Assembly: GCA_910584575.1 (NCBI GenBank)
Contig: CAJUBG010000066.1
Location: 1 to 18,650, forward strand
Direction: 5' to 3'
Origin: an uncultured Dorea sp.
GTDB lineage: Bacteria > Bacillota > Clostridia > Lachnospirales > Lachnospiraceae
DNA: 18,650 bases
The position numbers and the translations under genes were made by a program. Shown here piece after piece: positions 5,460 through 13,992 of this stretch; the stretch's first letter is position 1, and each line of letters starts with the position of its first letter. Under the pieces are notes generated by a model. It was not told the DNA's origin and searched no databases. It saw only the letters and a list, made by a program, of their open reading frames with translations.

Positions 5460-7172
5460 ATGAACATGAGACATGAAGGGCATTTGATTGAGCGTGTGAT
5501 ACATTTACTGCGTGTCCTGGAGGAGAATGAAATTGAGCCAAACAGTATCAGTGAGGAGAAGCTGCCCAAAGAACTGATTCCTTTGGAGGATAGGGACAGC
5601 CTTCCGGAGACCTTTGAGTTCCTGCGTTTTATGGATGAGATTCCAGGCGGTTTCTTAATCTATTTTGCTGACAGTGAAGGGCAGATTGTCTATGTGAACC
5701 AGAGTTTGCTTAATATATTTAAGTGCGAGACGAGAAAGGAATTCCGAGAGCTCACCGGTAATACGTTTCGGGGGCTTGTCTATCCGGAGGACTGGGATGA
5801 GGTGGATAAGAGTATTGAGAGACAGATCTTTGAGAATCAGTTTGATCTGGATTTTGTAGAATACCGGATTAGGCGCAGGGACGGAACTGTCATATGGGTG
5901 GAGGATTACGGCCATTATATTAAGAATGAAGCGGTTGGGGATATTTTCTATGTGTTTATCGGGGAATCCAGCGACGAGAGAAAGCGGCAGCAGACGGAAC
6001 AGAAGCGGCTGCTTGCCGAGGCGTTAGGAAGCGCTAATCTGGCTATCAAGGCGAAGAATGCGTTCCTGTCGAATATTTCCCATGACATGCGCACACCCCT
6101 GAATGCCATCTTTGGATTTACATCTCTGGCAAAAGCATGGGTAGCAGAGCCGGAGAAGGTTGTGGGTTATCTTGATCGGATTGATACCGCCAGCCGCCAG
6201 CTTCTTGACATGATCACAAAGGTGCTGGATATCTCGGCCCTGTCAAACGCCGCCGGTCCTGCGGAGGTAGAATGTGACCTGTGTGAGACGGTTCAGGAGG
6301 CGTATGAGTTTCTGCTGCCTCAGGCGAAGGAGAAGTCCCTGTCCTTCCATCTGGACTGTGACAGCGTGAAGCACAATATCATTTATGCAGACCAGGGAAA
6401 GCTTCAGCAGCTTGTCTTAAGCCTTGCCAACAATGCCGTGACGTACACGAATGTGGGCGGCAGGGTGAATATAAGGCTTACAGAGAAGGACGAGCTTCCC
6501 AACAGTTATGTGGTCTATAATCTGGTGGTGGAGGATAACGGCATTGGAATCGGCGAGGAATTTCTGGGAAAGATATTCGAGCCCTTCAGCCGGGAGAAGA
6601 ACTCCACATTAAGCGGCGTACATGGGATCGGCCTTGGGCTTACGATTGCCAAAAGCATTGTGGATATGATGCATGGAAATATTGAGGTTAAGAGTAGCGT
6701 AAACGAGGGCAGCATATTCACCGTGGCTCTTACTTTTCGGGCACAGCCCCTTCATGACGCGTCCAGAGGAGAAGAAGCATTTTCCGGTACAAGCCTGCGT
6801 ATCCTGCTGGTGGAGGACAATGAGATTAACTTAGAGATTGAGACTGAGCTTCTGGAACGGATGGGATTTACGGTGGAGCCGGCGGAGAATGGAAAGATTG
6901 CGGTGGAAAAGGTGGAGTGCGCGTCCCCTGGTGATTACGACCTGGTGATTATGGATCTGCAGATGCCGGTTATGGACGGATGGGAGGCTTCTGCGGCAAT
7001 CCGGAAGCTAAAAGACCCAACTCTGGCCCATATCCCGATCATTGCGCTGTCGGCAGACATCCTTGCCAGCAACAAGGGCAGAGCGATGGAATGTGGGATT
7101 GATGCCTGCCTTTCCAAACCACTGGATTTTACGCTGCTACTGGAGGCAATCGAGAAAATCGCAAAAAGATAA
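5460..7172 (+). CDS. soluble PAS hybrid sensor histidine kinase
   Basis: 570 residues without a transmembrane segment, so probably cytoplasmic. Domains in order: a helical N-terminus (1-55), a PAS domain (about 60-170, with IVYVNQSLLNIF and the PAC motif YRIRRRDGT), a HisKA dimerisation domain with phosphoacceptor H208 in SNISHDMRTPLNA, and an ATPase domain. The ATPase shows N-box N324/N325, DNGIGIG from D359, FEPF and GIGLGL near 389-394. A C-terminal receiver (about 446-568) has the acidic pair E452/D453, phosphoacceptor D499, S531 and K553. A hybrid kinase usually passes phosphate to an HPt protein, and one is encoded two genes downstream. The ligand sensed by the PAS domain is unknown. 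The ATG at 5460 follows AGAGGGGG at good spacing. Confidence 0.93.
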   Translation: MNMRHEGHLIERVIHLLRVLEENEIEPNSISEEKLPKELIPLEDRDSLPETFEFLRFMDEIPGGFLIYFADSEGQIVYVNQSLLNIFKCETRKEFRELTGNTFRGLVYPEDWDEVDKSIERQIFENQFDLDFVEYRIRRRDGTVIWVEDYGHYIKNEAVGDIFYVFIGESSDERKRQQTEQKRLLAEALGSANLAIKAKNAFLSNISHDMRTPLNAIFGFTSLAKAWVAEPEKVVGYLDRIDTASRQLLDMITKVLDISALSNAAGPAEVECDLCETVQEAYEFLLPQAKEKSLSFHLDCDSVKHNIIYADQGKLQQLVLSLANNAVTYTNVGGRVNIRLTEKDELPNSYVVYNLVVEDNGIGIGEEFLGKIFEPFSREKNSTLSGVHGIGLGLTIAKSIVDMMHGNIEVKSSVNEGSIFTVALTFRAQPLHDASRGEEAFSGTSLRILLVEDNEINLEIETELLERMGFTVEPAENGKIAVEKVECASPGDYDLVIMDLQMPVMDGWEASAAIRKLKDPTLAHIPIIALSADILASNKGRAMECGIDACLSKPLDFTLLLEAIEKIAKR

Positions 7173-7201
7173 GTATTAATATTTAGTTTTTGGTTTTTTT
7201 G

Positions 7202-7230
7202 TTGTATTTTTTTGGTTATTTTTGTATAAT
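7202..7230 (+). promoter_or_regulatory. promoter of the second hybrid kinase
   Basis: TTGTAT (7202-7207) and a perfect TATAAT (7225-7230), 17 bases apart, lie in an AT-rich gap about 40 bases before the GTG start. The second kinase, HPt and HD-GYP genes can thus be expressed without the first kinase. Confidence 0.65.
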
Positions 7231-7269
7231 GTAGAAATATAAAATGAGAGAATATGAAGGCGAATAAAT

Positions 7270-10260
7270 GTGGAAGGAACGGAGAAAGAAAAAAATAAGC
7301 GGTACTATGTGATAAACGCGCTAATTTGTGCATGTATTGCGCTGGTTGTAGGCGTTGGGGTAGTCTATATCGTGATACTCCGCAGTAATTTGATGGATCA
7401 GACGATTGGCAATGTGCTGGATGTGACAAGACAGCAGCAGCAATCCTTTGATACCTTTATTTCGGCAGACAGAGAGAGACTGCACAGTTATGCAACATAT
7501 TTTTCACATACGGATTCCAGGGATACAGCGGGAATTCATGAAAAGCTGAATGTATTTTCTGCGATTCATGCGTATTATTCAGTCATTAATCTTGAAACCG
7601 GTGAATACTGTAATAATAAGTCTGAACGGGTGTTCTTGATGGAGGGGGACGAGCTTGAGGGCTACCGTTCTTTAGTGGGCGCTGATATTCGGGATCCATA
7701 TCCGGGGCTGTATTCGGGGAATACGGCGTTTGGATATTATGAGAGATTTGAGTTTGCTGACGGCGTGCAGGGATTGTTTCAGAAGGCTTACGAGAGTGAG
7801 GAAGTGTTAGAGGAGTTTTCCCTGTCCTTCTATGACGGACAGGGGCGGGGGTATATTGTGAGCCGCGAGGGAGAGATCCTGATGCGTTCCAGCGACGAGA
7901 ACGATAAAGCTTCTTTTGATAATCTGTTTGAGATGGTATTGGATGCAGATGATACAGAAGGCAGGGGAGAAGAATTTGTCGAGATTCTTAGAAATCGTGA
8001 GACGGGTACTGCGGTATTTGAAAATACTCAGGGAGAACAGATCTGTACCTATGTACCTGTGGAGAATGTAGAGGGGTGGTATCTGATCTCTGTGGTTCCT
8101 GTTTCGGCGGTTATGGAGGAAGCGGATCAGATCATCAAAAATTCCCAGTTTACGATTATATTCCTGGGAGTTGTTATGATATTTTTTGCCGGATGTCTGT
8201 TTCTCAACTGGCGAAGCCATAAGGAGATTAGCAAGAAGGATCAGGAGATTGAATATAATAAGCAGCAGTTTGATATTTTTTCGACCTATCTGTCTAATAA
8301 TACGGATGACGTCTATATAATGCTGAACAATCAGGATAGAAAGATTGAATACGTGAGCTCTAATGTGGAACGGGTTCTAGGAATTCCGAGGGAGGATGTC
8401 CTTAAGGATGTACGTATGTTTGGACGCGCCAAGTATTGTTCAGGCAAGAAGGTGGAGTTCGCAGATTTGGATGCTCTGGAGACGGGAGCCTCCTTTGAGC
8501 CTGTAATGAGCGAACGGATTCATGCGAAGACGGGGGAACACAGGTGGTTTTGGGAGACAGTATACAGTGTGATGCTTCAGGGAGAGAAGAAGATTGTTGT
8601 CTATCTCTCTGACCGGACCAGAGAGAGGGAGACGCAGAATACTTTGACACAGGCGTTAGACCTGGCGAAAGTGGCGAATAAGGCGAAAAGTACGTTCTTG
8701 AGCAGCGTCAGCCATGATATTCGTACCCCGATGAACGCCATCATGGGACTGGTTACCCTGCTTTCCCAGGAGGCAGATAACCCTGAACGGGTATTGGAAT
8801 ATACACAGCGGATTAATGCTGCCAGCCAGCATCTTCTGGGGCTTATCAATGATGTGCTGGATATGAACAAGATTGAGGGCGGCAATGCTACGCTGAATAT
8901 CTCGGAAGTGAACATGGCGGAAGTAATCGAGGAATTGAATGTAATTATCCGTCCGCAGAGTAGGGCAAAGGATCAGACATTCCGTATTTTTGCTTCTTCT
9001 TTTACACATGAACGGCTGTTGGGAGATAAGCTTCGCATCAACCAGATTTTGATCAATATCTTATCGAATTCGGTCAAGTATACCCAGGAGGGCGGCTGTA
9101 TTGAGTTGGATGTCTGTGAACTGCCTGGGGTTACGGAGGGGTATAGCCGTGTTGAGTTTGTGATCCGTGATAATGGTCAGGGAATGTCAGCGGATTATCT
9201 GGAGGTAATCTTCCAGCCTTTTACCAGGGAAGAAGGTTCTGCCACAAAAGAGATACAGGGAACAGGGCTTGGGATGGCCATCACCAAGAGCCTGGTAGAC
9301 CTGATGGGCGGTTCGATTGAGGTGGAGAGCGAGTTAGGCGCAGGCACTACGTTTACACTGGATCTGGATCTGCGTATCTGTGAGGATGATGAAGACGACC
9401 TGGCATTCTGGGAGAGGCATGGTGTCAGAAGAATGATTGTTGCCGATGACGATGAATATGTCTGCCAGAATATCGTAAAGGCCATGGAGCATACGGGCGT
9501 GGATATACGCTATACTACCAACGGAAAAAAGGTGGTAGAGATGATGCGCACGGCAAGGGAAAACAAAGAGCCCTATGATGTGATGATATTAGATTGGAAG
9601 ATGCCGGAGTTTGACGGCATGGAGACTGCCAGATTAATCCGGAAGAATTATCCGGTAAAGATTCCGATTCTGTTTTTTACTTCGTATGATTGGAGTGAGA
9701 TTGAGGAGGAGGCGCTGGAGGTTGGAGTCAATAACTTCCTTACAAAGCCGTTTTTTATGCACAGTTTTAAGGAGGCCATCCAACGGGTTATGGACGGCGG
9801 AAAGGACAGGCTGCAAGAGGAGAAGACTCAGAAGGAGGAAAGTGTCTTTGCGGGAAAGCATATCCTTGTGGTAGATGATATTGAGGTTAATAGGCTGATT
9901 CTGGTAAAGATTCTGGAGTCCTTGGGGGCTGCGGTCTGCGATATTGCAAAGGACGGACAGGAGGCTGTGGAGATGTTCAATAACTCCGAGCCTGGTGAAT
10001 ATGACGTTATCTTTATGGATGTGCAGATGCCTGTTCTGGATGGTTATGGGGCTACCAGGGCGATTCGTATCAGCGGCCATCCGTCGGCAAAGAGTGTCCC
10101 TATTATTGCCATGACTGCCAATGCGTTTGTGGATGATATTCGGGATGCTCTGGAGTCCGGTATGGATGCCCATGTATCCAAGCCTATCGTGATCGAACAG
10201 TTAAAGACTACGTTCCAGGAGGTGTTAGAGCGTAGAAAGCAGTATGGGGATTCTTTGTAG
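7270..10260 (+). CDS. membrane hybrid sensor histidine kinase with Cache-like sensor and two receivers
   Basis: A 996-residue hybrid kinase. A first membrane helix (about 13-37) precedes an extracellular region (about 38-290). That region looks like a double-Cache sensor: YYSVINLETGEYC, RGYIVSREGEILMRSS and the closing GWYLISVVPVS. A second membrane helix follows (about 293-313). The cytoplasmic part has a PAS domain (about 335-450) and HisKA with H482 in SVSHDIRTPMNA. The ATPase shows N596/N600, DNGQGM from D634 and GTGLGM near 664. Receiver 1 (about 720-840; D726/D727, D775, T804, K826) is followed by receiver 2 (about 862-985; D869/D870, D917, T949, K971). Both receivers keep all key residues. 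The GTG start at 7270 has GAAGG at proper distance; the adjacent ATG is out of frame. The phosphate presumably goes to the HPt protein encoded next. Confidence 0.93.
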   Translation: MEGTEKEKNKRYYVINALICACIALVVGVGVVYIVILRSNLMDQTIGNVLDVTRQQQQSFDTFISADRERLHSYATYFSHTDSRDTAGIHEKLNVFSAIHAYYSVINLETGEYCNNKSERVFLMEGDELEGYRSLVGADIRDPYPGLYSGNTAFGYYERFEFADGVQGLFQKAYESEEVLEEFSLSFYDGQGRGYIVSREGEILMRSSDENDKASFDNLFEMVLDADDTEGRGEEFVEILRNRETGTAVFENTQGEQICTYVPVENVEGWYLISVVPVSAVMEEADQIIKNSQFTIIFLGVVMIFFAGCLFLNWRSHKEISKKDQEIEYNKQQFDIFSTYLSNNTDDVYIMLNNQDRKIEYVSSNVERVLGIPREDVLKDVRMFGRAKYCSGKKVEFADLDALETGASFEPVMSERIHAKTGEHRWFWETVYSVMLQGEKKIVVYLSDRTRERETQNTLTQALDLAKVANKAKSTFLSSVSHDIRTPMNAIMGLVTLLSQEADNPERVLEYTQRINAASQHLLGLINDVLDMNKIEGGNATLNISEVNMAEVIEELNVIIRPQSRAKDQTFRIFASSFTHERLLGDKLRINQILINILSNSVKYTQEGGCIELDVCELPGVTEGYSRVEFVIRDNGQGMSADYLEVIFQPFTREEGSATKEIQGTGLGMAITKSLVDLMGGSIEVESELGAGTTFTLDLDLRICEDDEDDLAFWERHGVRRMIVADDDEYVCQNIVKAMEHTGVDIRYTTNGKKVVEMMRTARENKEPYDVMILDWKMPEFDGMETARLIRKNYPVKIPILFFTSYDWSEIEEEALEVGVNNFLTKPFFMHSFKEAIQRVMDGGKDRLQEEKTQKEESVFAGKHILVVDDIEVNRLILVKILESLGAAVCDIAKDGQEAVEMFNNSEPGEYDVIFMDVQMPVLDGYGATRAIRISGHPSAKSVPIIAMTANAFVDDIRDALESGMDAHVSKPIVIEQLKTTFQEVLERRKQYGDSL

Positions 10261-10279
10261 CAGGAAAGGAGTTTTTGGT

Positions 10280-10639
10280 ATGGAATTCTTGGAGGAATTG
10301 AAGCAGTTAGGTGTTGACGTGAAAGAAGGGGTGGATCGCGTCGTAGGGGATGTGTCTTTATATCAGATGATGCTTGGCATGTTTGTAGATGTCGTCAATT
10401 CAAATCCCATCCAAATAGAGGATTTTGAAGGAGAAGTTCTTGAGGAATTGGCGGGACGGGTACATACATTGAAGGGGGCTGCGGGAAATCTCTCAATTCT
10501 TCCTTTATTTACACGATATACTGAGATACTGGGACTGCTGCGCGAAGGCAGGGGGACAGAGGCAAAGGCTGCTTTTTTGGAGGCAGAGCCGATCCAGAGA
10601 GATATCGTTGACTGTATTCGACAGTATCAGAATGCCTGA
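10280..10639 (+). CDS. HPt-domain phosphotransfer protein
   Basis: A stand-alone histidine phosphotransfer protein, 119 residues, all-helical. The signature is VHTLKGAAGNLS with phosphoacceptor H62, matching the H-x-x-K-G HPt motif. The family relays phosphate from a receiver of a hybrid kinase to a receiver of a response regulator; it has no enzymatic activity of its own. Upstream in the same run are two hybrid kinases and downstream is a receiver protein, so it is the natural bridge. The start at ATG 10280 is chosen over an upstream in-frame ATG at 10244 because AAAGGAG (10265-10271) is correctly placed for it and because the gene then begins after the kinase stop with a 19-base gap. Confidence 0.9.
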   Translation: MEFLEELKQLGVDVKEGVDRVVGDVSLYQMMLGMFVDVVNSNPIQIEDFEGEVLEELAGRVHTLKGAAGNLSILPLFTRYTEILGLLREGRGTEAKAAFLEAEPIQRDIVDCIRQYQNA

Positions 10640-10681
10640 TCGTATATTCAGACATAATAACGAAGAAGGAAGTTGTCAGAA

Positions 10682-11776
10682 ATGAAACAGTATGATGAGT
10701 CAGGAAGGAATACAATTTTAATAGTTGATGACGATGCAATCAATCGTGCAATCTTGCGGAAGATATTTTCCGGCTCTTACTCTGTGGCGGAGGCTGTGAA
10801 TGGGCGGCAGGGGCTTGAGAAGCTCTTGAATCCCAAGAATCATTATTGTGCGGTTCTTTTGGACGTGATGATGCCGGAGATGAATGGAATTGAGGTTGTG
10901 CGGAAGATGGAGAAAGAGGGTCTGCTTAAGCAGATTCCCGTGTTCCTAATTACAGCCGAGGCCAATGACAAGGTAATCAAAGAGGCATATCAGCTCGGAG
11001 TTATGGATGTAATCAAGAAGCCCTATGTCTCCTTTGTGGTGATGCGTCGCGTGGAGTCGGTGATTGAGCTGTTTGAGACAAGGCGGCATCTGAATTTTGT
11101 AGTGGAGAAGCAGCAGGTTAAGCTCTTAGAGCAGGCGAAGCAGATTATTGAGCTGAACCAGGGCATGATTGAAGCGCTGGCCACGGCTATTGAGTTCCGA
11201 AACGAGGAATCCGGTGGCCATGTTCAGAGAATATCTGAGATTACGAGGATGATGCTTGAGAATACCTCTATTGGCAGAGGGATGGCGCAGGAGGAGATTG
11301 ATGATATTGCCCTTGCATCCATCATGCATGATGTGGGGAAGATTACTATTCCGGATTCTATTTTGACGAAGCCGGGGCGGTTGACGCCGGATGAATATGA
11401 GGTTATGAAGACCCACACCACGAAGGGGGTTGCAATACTGGAAAGTATTCCGCAGCTTCATGACAGCAGGATTTTTGATTATGCCTGTGATATTGCCCTC
11501 CATCATCATGAACGGTGGGATGGAAAGGGGTATCCGGAGGGACTTGAGGGGAGCAGTATTTCTCCCTGGGCGCAGGTGGTGTCTCTGGCGGATGTGTATG
11601 ACGCTTTAAGCTGTAAGCGGGTCTATAAGGCGTCCTATTCCAGAGATATGGTCATAGAGATGATTGGCACCGGTCAATGCGGCAGTTTTAACCCCCGTTT
11701 GCTGGACAGCTTTTTCTCTATTGAGGACCAGTTAAGCCAGATGTACCATAGTATTCCGGAGGCTCAGAATTTTTAA
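10682..11776 (+). CDS. receiver-HD-GYP response regulator, predicted c-di-GMP phosphodiesterase
   Basis: 364 residues in two domains, like RpfG. The receiver (about 10-125) has D16-D18, phosphoacceptor D61, T91 and K112/K113. A helical linker (about 130-165) leads to the HD-GYP domain. That domain shows H180, the metal-binding HD of IMHDVGKITIPDSIL (H216, D217), H245, HHHERWDGKGYP (H274-H276 with GYP at 283-285) and SLADVYDAL. HD-GYP domains typically hydrolyse cyclic di-GMP to pGpG or GMP, and here the phosphorylated receiver probably controls that activity. The start at 10682 is better placed after AAGGA than the near-overlapping TTG at 10673. It ends the phosphorelay run, after which the riboflavin promoter begins. 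Confidence 0.92.
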   Translation: MKQYDESGRNTILIVDDDAINRAILRKIFSGSYSVAEAVNGRQGLEKLLNPKNHYCAVLLDVMMPEMNGIEVVRKMEKEGLLKQIPVFLITAEANDKVIKEAYQLGVMDVIKKPYVSFVVMRRVESVIELFETRRHLNFVVEKQQVKLLEQAKQIIELNQGMIEALATAIEFRNEESGGHVQRISEITRMMLENTSIGRGMAQEEIDDIALASIMHDVGKITIPDSILTKPGRLTPDEYEVMKTHTTKGVAILESIPQLHDSRIFDYACDIALHHHERWDGKGYPEGLEGSSISPWAQVVSLADVYDALSCKRVYKASYSRDMVIEMIGTGQCGSFNPRLLDSFFSIEDQLSQMYHSIPEAQNF

Positions 11777-11784
11777 TATATTTC

Positions 11785-11813
11785 TTGAAATCGTTATGAT
11801 ATTGAGTTATACT
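11785..11813 (+). promoter_or_regulatory. promoter of the riboflavin operon
   Basis: TTGAAA (11785-11790) and TATACT (11808-11813) are 17 bases apart. Transcription would start near 11820, about 20 bases before the FMN aptamer. Confidence 0.75.
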
Positions 11814-11837
11814 ATATTACATAATTAATAGAATGTG

Positions 11838-11953
11838 TCTTCAGGGCAGGGTGAGATTCCCTACCGGCGGTAAAGCCCGCGAGCCGTAAGATTTTCTTAC
11901 AGGTTGATTCGGTGAGATTCCGGAGCCGACAGTATAGTCTGGATGGAAGAAGA
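11838..11953 (+). ncRNA. FMN riboswitch (RFN element)
   Basis: The conserved RFN blocks are all present: TCTTCAGGGCAGGGTG, ATTCCCTACCGGCGGT, AGCCCGCGAGC, GATTCGGTGA, TTCCGGAGCCGACAGT and ATAGTCTGGATGGAAGAAGA. P1 pairs TCTTC (11838-11842) with GAAGA (11946-11950). FMN binding should favour the terminator hairpins that follow, lowering transcription of ribD-ribE-ribBA-ribH when flavin is plentiful. Confidence 0.96.
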
Positions 11954-11988
11954 TGATCGTATTGTTTTACGAATATACTTTGTGTGAG

Positions 11989-12026
11989 ATGCTCTGGAAT
12001 GGATAGCCGTTTCAGAGCATTTTTTT
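11989..12026 (+). terminator. first intrinsic terminator after the FMN riboswitch
   Basis: An 11-bp stem (11989-11999 with 12010-12020, one G-U pair) and a 10-nt loop, then seven Ts. This is the likely expression platform of the riboswitch. Confidence 0.85.
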
Positions 12027-12043
12027 ATATCGTAGGACAGCCT

Positions 12044-12080
12044 CCCTTGTAGATGTATTCTGCAGGGGTTTTGTTTTTTT
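12044..12080 (+). terminator. second intrinsic terminator in the rib leader
   Basis: A 10-bp stem (12044-12053 with 12059-12068, two wobble pairs) around a 5-nt loop, followed by TTTTGTTTTTTT. It lies only 17 bases after the first terminator and before ribD. Confidence 0.75.
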
Positions 12081-12159
12081 GTTGCTGATTTAGAACGGTA
12101 AGAATGAACTTAACTGAAGGAAAAGGGGCGGGAACGTGTTCGGGAAAGAAGGGAAGTAT

Positions 12160-13344
12160 ATGACAGAGCAGGATTATATGAAGCGCGCGATAGAGCTTGC
12201 GAAAAGGGGAATGGGATGGACGAACCCGAATCCCCTGGTGGGAGCCGTTATCGTGAAGGAGGGGCGGATTATAGGGGAAGGTTATCACAGGCGGTATGGA
12301 GAGCTTCATGCAGAGCGAAATGCTATCGCCTCCCTGACAGAGCCGGCTAAGGGGGCGACGATGTATGTGACGTTAGAGCCTTGCTGCCACTATGGAAAGA
12401 CGCCCCCCTGTACAGAGGCGATTCTTGAAAATGGTATCGCAAGGGTGGTGATTGGTTCTGCTGACCCTAATCCGAAGGTGGCGGGGAAGGGCGCAGGGAT
12501 TTTAAGAGCTGCGGGCGTGTCGGTGGAGGAGAATTTTATGAGGGAGGAATGTGACAGCCTGAACCCGATTTTCTTTCACTATATTACTAGCCGCACTCCT
12601 TATGTGATTATGAAATATGCTATGACCGCGGACGGGAAGATTGCGACGAAAACAGGGGCTTCCAAGTGGATTACAGGGGAGGCGGCGCGCATGGAGGTGC
12701 AGAGGCTTCGCCACAGATGTATGGGAATCATGGCGGGGATTGGGACGGTGCTTGCCGACGACCCGATGCTGAACGTCAGGATTTCGGAAGGAAAAAGTCC
12801 AATACGAATTATTTGCGACAGCCATCTGCGGATTCCCCTTGACAGCCAGATTTGTCAGACGGCTAAGGAATATCCCACCATTGTGGCTTATGCGCCGGAG
12901 GAAGGGATTGACGGCGAGGCGTCCGTGCAGGAAAATATGGCGCGGGTTGACGCATCCCAGGCACAATCGCGGCAGAGAGAGAAAATCCGGCGGTTAGAAC
13001 GGCTCGGCGTACAGACGCTTGAGGCTTCAGACGGCAAGGGGCGGGTGGACTTGAAAAGGCTTATGGGATTTCTTGGGGAGAAGGGAATCGACAGTATCTT
13101 GCTAGAGGGCGGCGGCGTACTAAATGACAGCGCCCTGCGCGCAGGCATTGTCAAGGAGGTACGGGCATTTGTTGCGCCAAAGATTTTCGGAGGGGAGGAG
13201 GCCAGGACTCCGGTTGCGGGTGTGGGTGCAGAGCTTCCGAAGGAGGCGGTTTCGTTGGAATTTCAAAAAGTGTCCCAGATAGGAGAAGATTTGCTGATTG
13301 AATATAAAGTAAGGCAGGTGGAGAGATGTTTACGGGAATTGTAG
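12160..13344 (+). CDS. ribD: bifunctional riboflavin deaminase/reductase RibD
   Basis: RibD, 394 residues, catalyses the deamination and the NADPH-dependent reduction that follow GTP cyclohydrolase II in riboflavin synthesis. The N-terminal cytidine-deaminase-like domain (about 1-145) has the zinc motif HAE (H50, E52) and PCCHYGKTPPC (C75, C84). The C-terminal reductase domain (about 147-390) starts with TPYVIMKYAMTADGKIA and contains GIGTVLADDPMLNVR and LLEGGGVLN. A charged insertion near residues 245-285 makes it a little longer than usual. ATG 12160 is used because GAAGGGA lies 5-6 bases upstream; an in-frame GTG at 12136 would add 8 unlikely residues. First gene of the riboswitch-controlled operon; its end overlaps ribE. 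Confidence 0.95.
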   Translation: MTEQDYMKRAIELAKRGMGWTNPNPLVGAVIVKEGRIIGEGYHRRYGELHAERNAIASLTEPAKGATMYVTLEPCCHYGKTPPCTEAILENGIARVVIGSADPNPKVAGKGAGILRAAGVSVEENFMREECDSLNPIFFHYITSRTPYVIMKYAMTADGKIATKTGASKWITGEAARMEVQRLRHRCMGIMAGIGTVLADDPMLNVRISEGKSPIRIICDSHLRIPLDSQICQTAKEYPTIVAYAPEEGIDGEASVQENMARVDASQAQSRQREKIRRLERLGVQTLEASDGKGRVDLKRLMGFLGEKGIDSILLEGGGVLNDSALRAGIVKEVRAFVAPKIFGGEEARTPVAGVGAELPKEAVSLEFQKVSQIGEDLLIEYKVRQVERCLREL

Positions 13345-13979
13345 AAGAAATGGGAAGGATTCGTCAGATTTTACTGACGGGAAATTCAGGGCAGATTCGG
13401 ATTGAGGCCAGAAAGGTGCTTGAGGGGACTAAGGTGGGGGACAGTATTGCGGTAAACGGCGTGTGCCTGACGGTGGTTTCCTTAAGCCAGGACGGATTTA
13501 CCGCGGATATTATGGCAGAGACTTACCGGAGAAGCGGCCTTGGACAGCAGAAAGCCGGTGATTTGGTGAACCTTGAACGGGCAATGGCGGCGGGAGAACG
13601 GTTTGGAGGGCATATTATGTCCGGACATATCGACGGAACCGGCGTAATAGAGAGCCTGCGCAGGGAGGAGAATGCGGTGTGGGTGACGATTCGGACAGAG
13701 CCTGCCGTACTGCGGCTGATTGTGGAGAAGGGGTCTATCGGTATCGACGGAATCAGCCTGACTGTGGCGTCTGTCAGCGAGACGGCGTTTCAGGTGTCGG
13801 TCATCCCCCATACGGGAGAAGAAACAACCCTTCTTAAGAAGAAGGCGGGAGATGTGGTGAATCTGGAGAATGACATTGTGGGGAAATACGTGGAGAAGCT
13901 GTTAGGGCTTGGCAATGGGGGCAGAGCAAAGGAAAGTTCGGGGCTTACTATGGATTTCCTGAGAGAATACGGGATATAA
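13326..13979 (+). CDS. ribE: riboflavin synthase subunit alpha RibE
   Basis: 217 residues, the usual length for riboflavin synthase, which dismutates two 6,7-dimethyl-8-ribityllumazines into riboflavin and a pyrimidinedione. The two lumazine-binding repeats are visible: MFTGIVEEMG with SIAVNGVCLTV in the first, and MSGHIDGTGVI with SIGIDGISLTVASV in the second. The MFTGIVEE start at residue 1 is the family hallmark and fixes the start, though the gene overlaps the end of ribD by 19 bases. AGGTGGAG gives a usable ribosome site. It works as a trimer in the cytoplasm and receives lumazine from RibH, encoded two genes on. ribBA follows after a 13-base gap. Confidence 0.96.
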   Translation: MFTGIVEEMGRIRQILLTGNSGQIRIEARKVLEGTKVGDSIAVNGVCLTVVSLSQDGFTADIMAETYRRSGLGQQKAGDLVNLERAMAAGERFGGHIMSGHIDGTGVIESLRREENAVWVTIRTEPAVLRLIVEKGSIGIDGISLTVASVSETAFQVSVIPHTGEETTLLKKKAGDVVNLENDIVGKYVEKLLGLGNGGRAKESSGLTMDFLREYGI

Positions 13980-13992
13980 GAGGAGGAAGAAC

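Noticed and set aside
9634..10173. Minus-strand 179-codon frame
   Set aside because: It is antisense to the two receiver domains of the membrane hybrid kinase, whose catalytic residues are intact.
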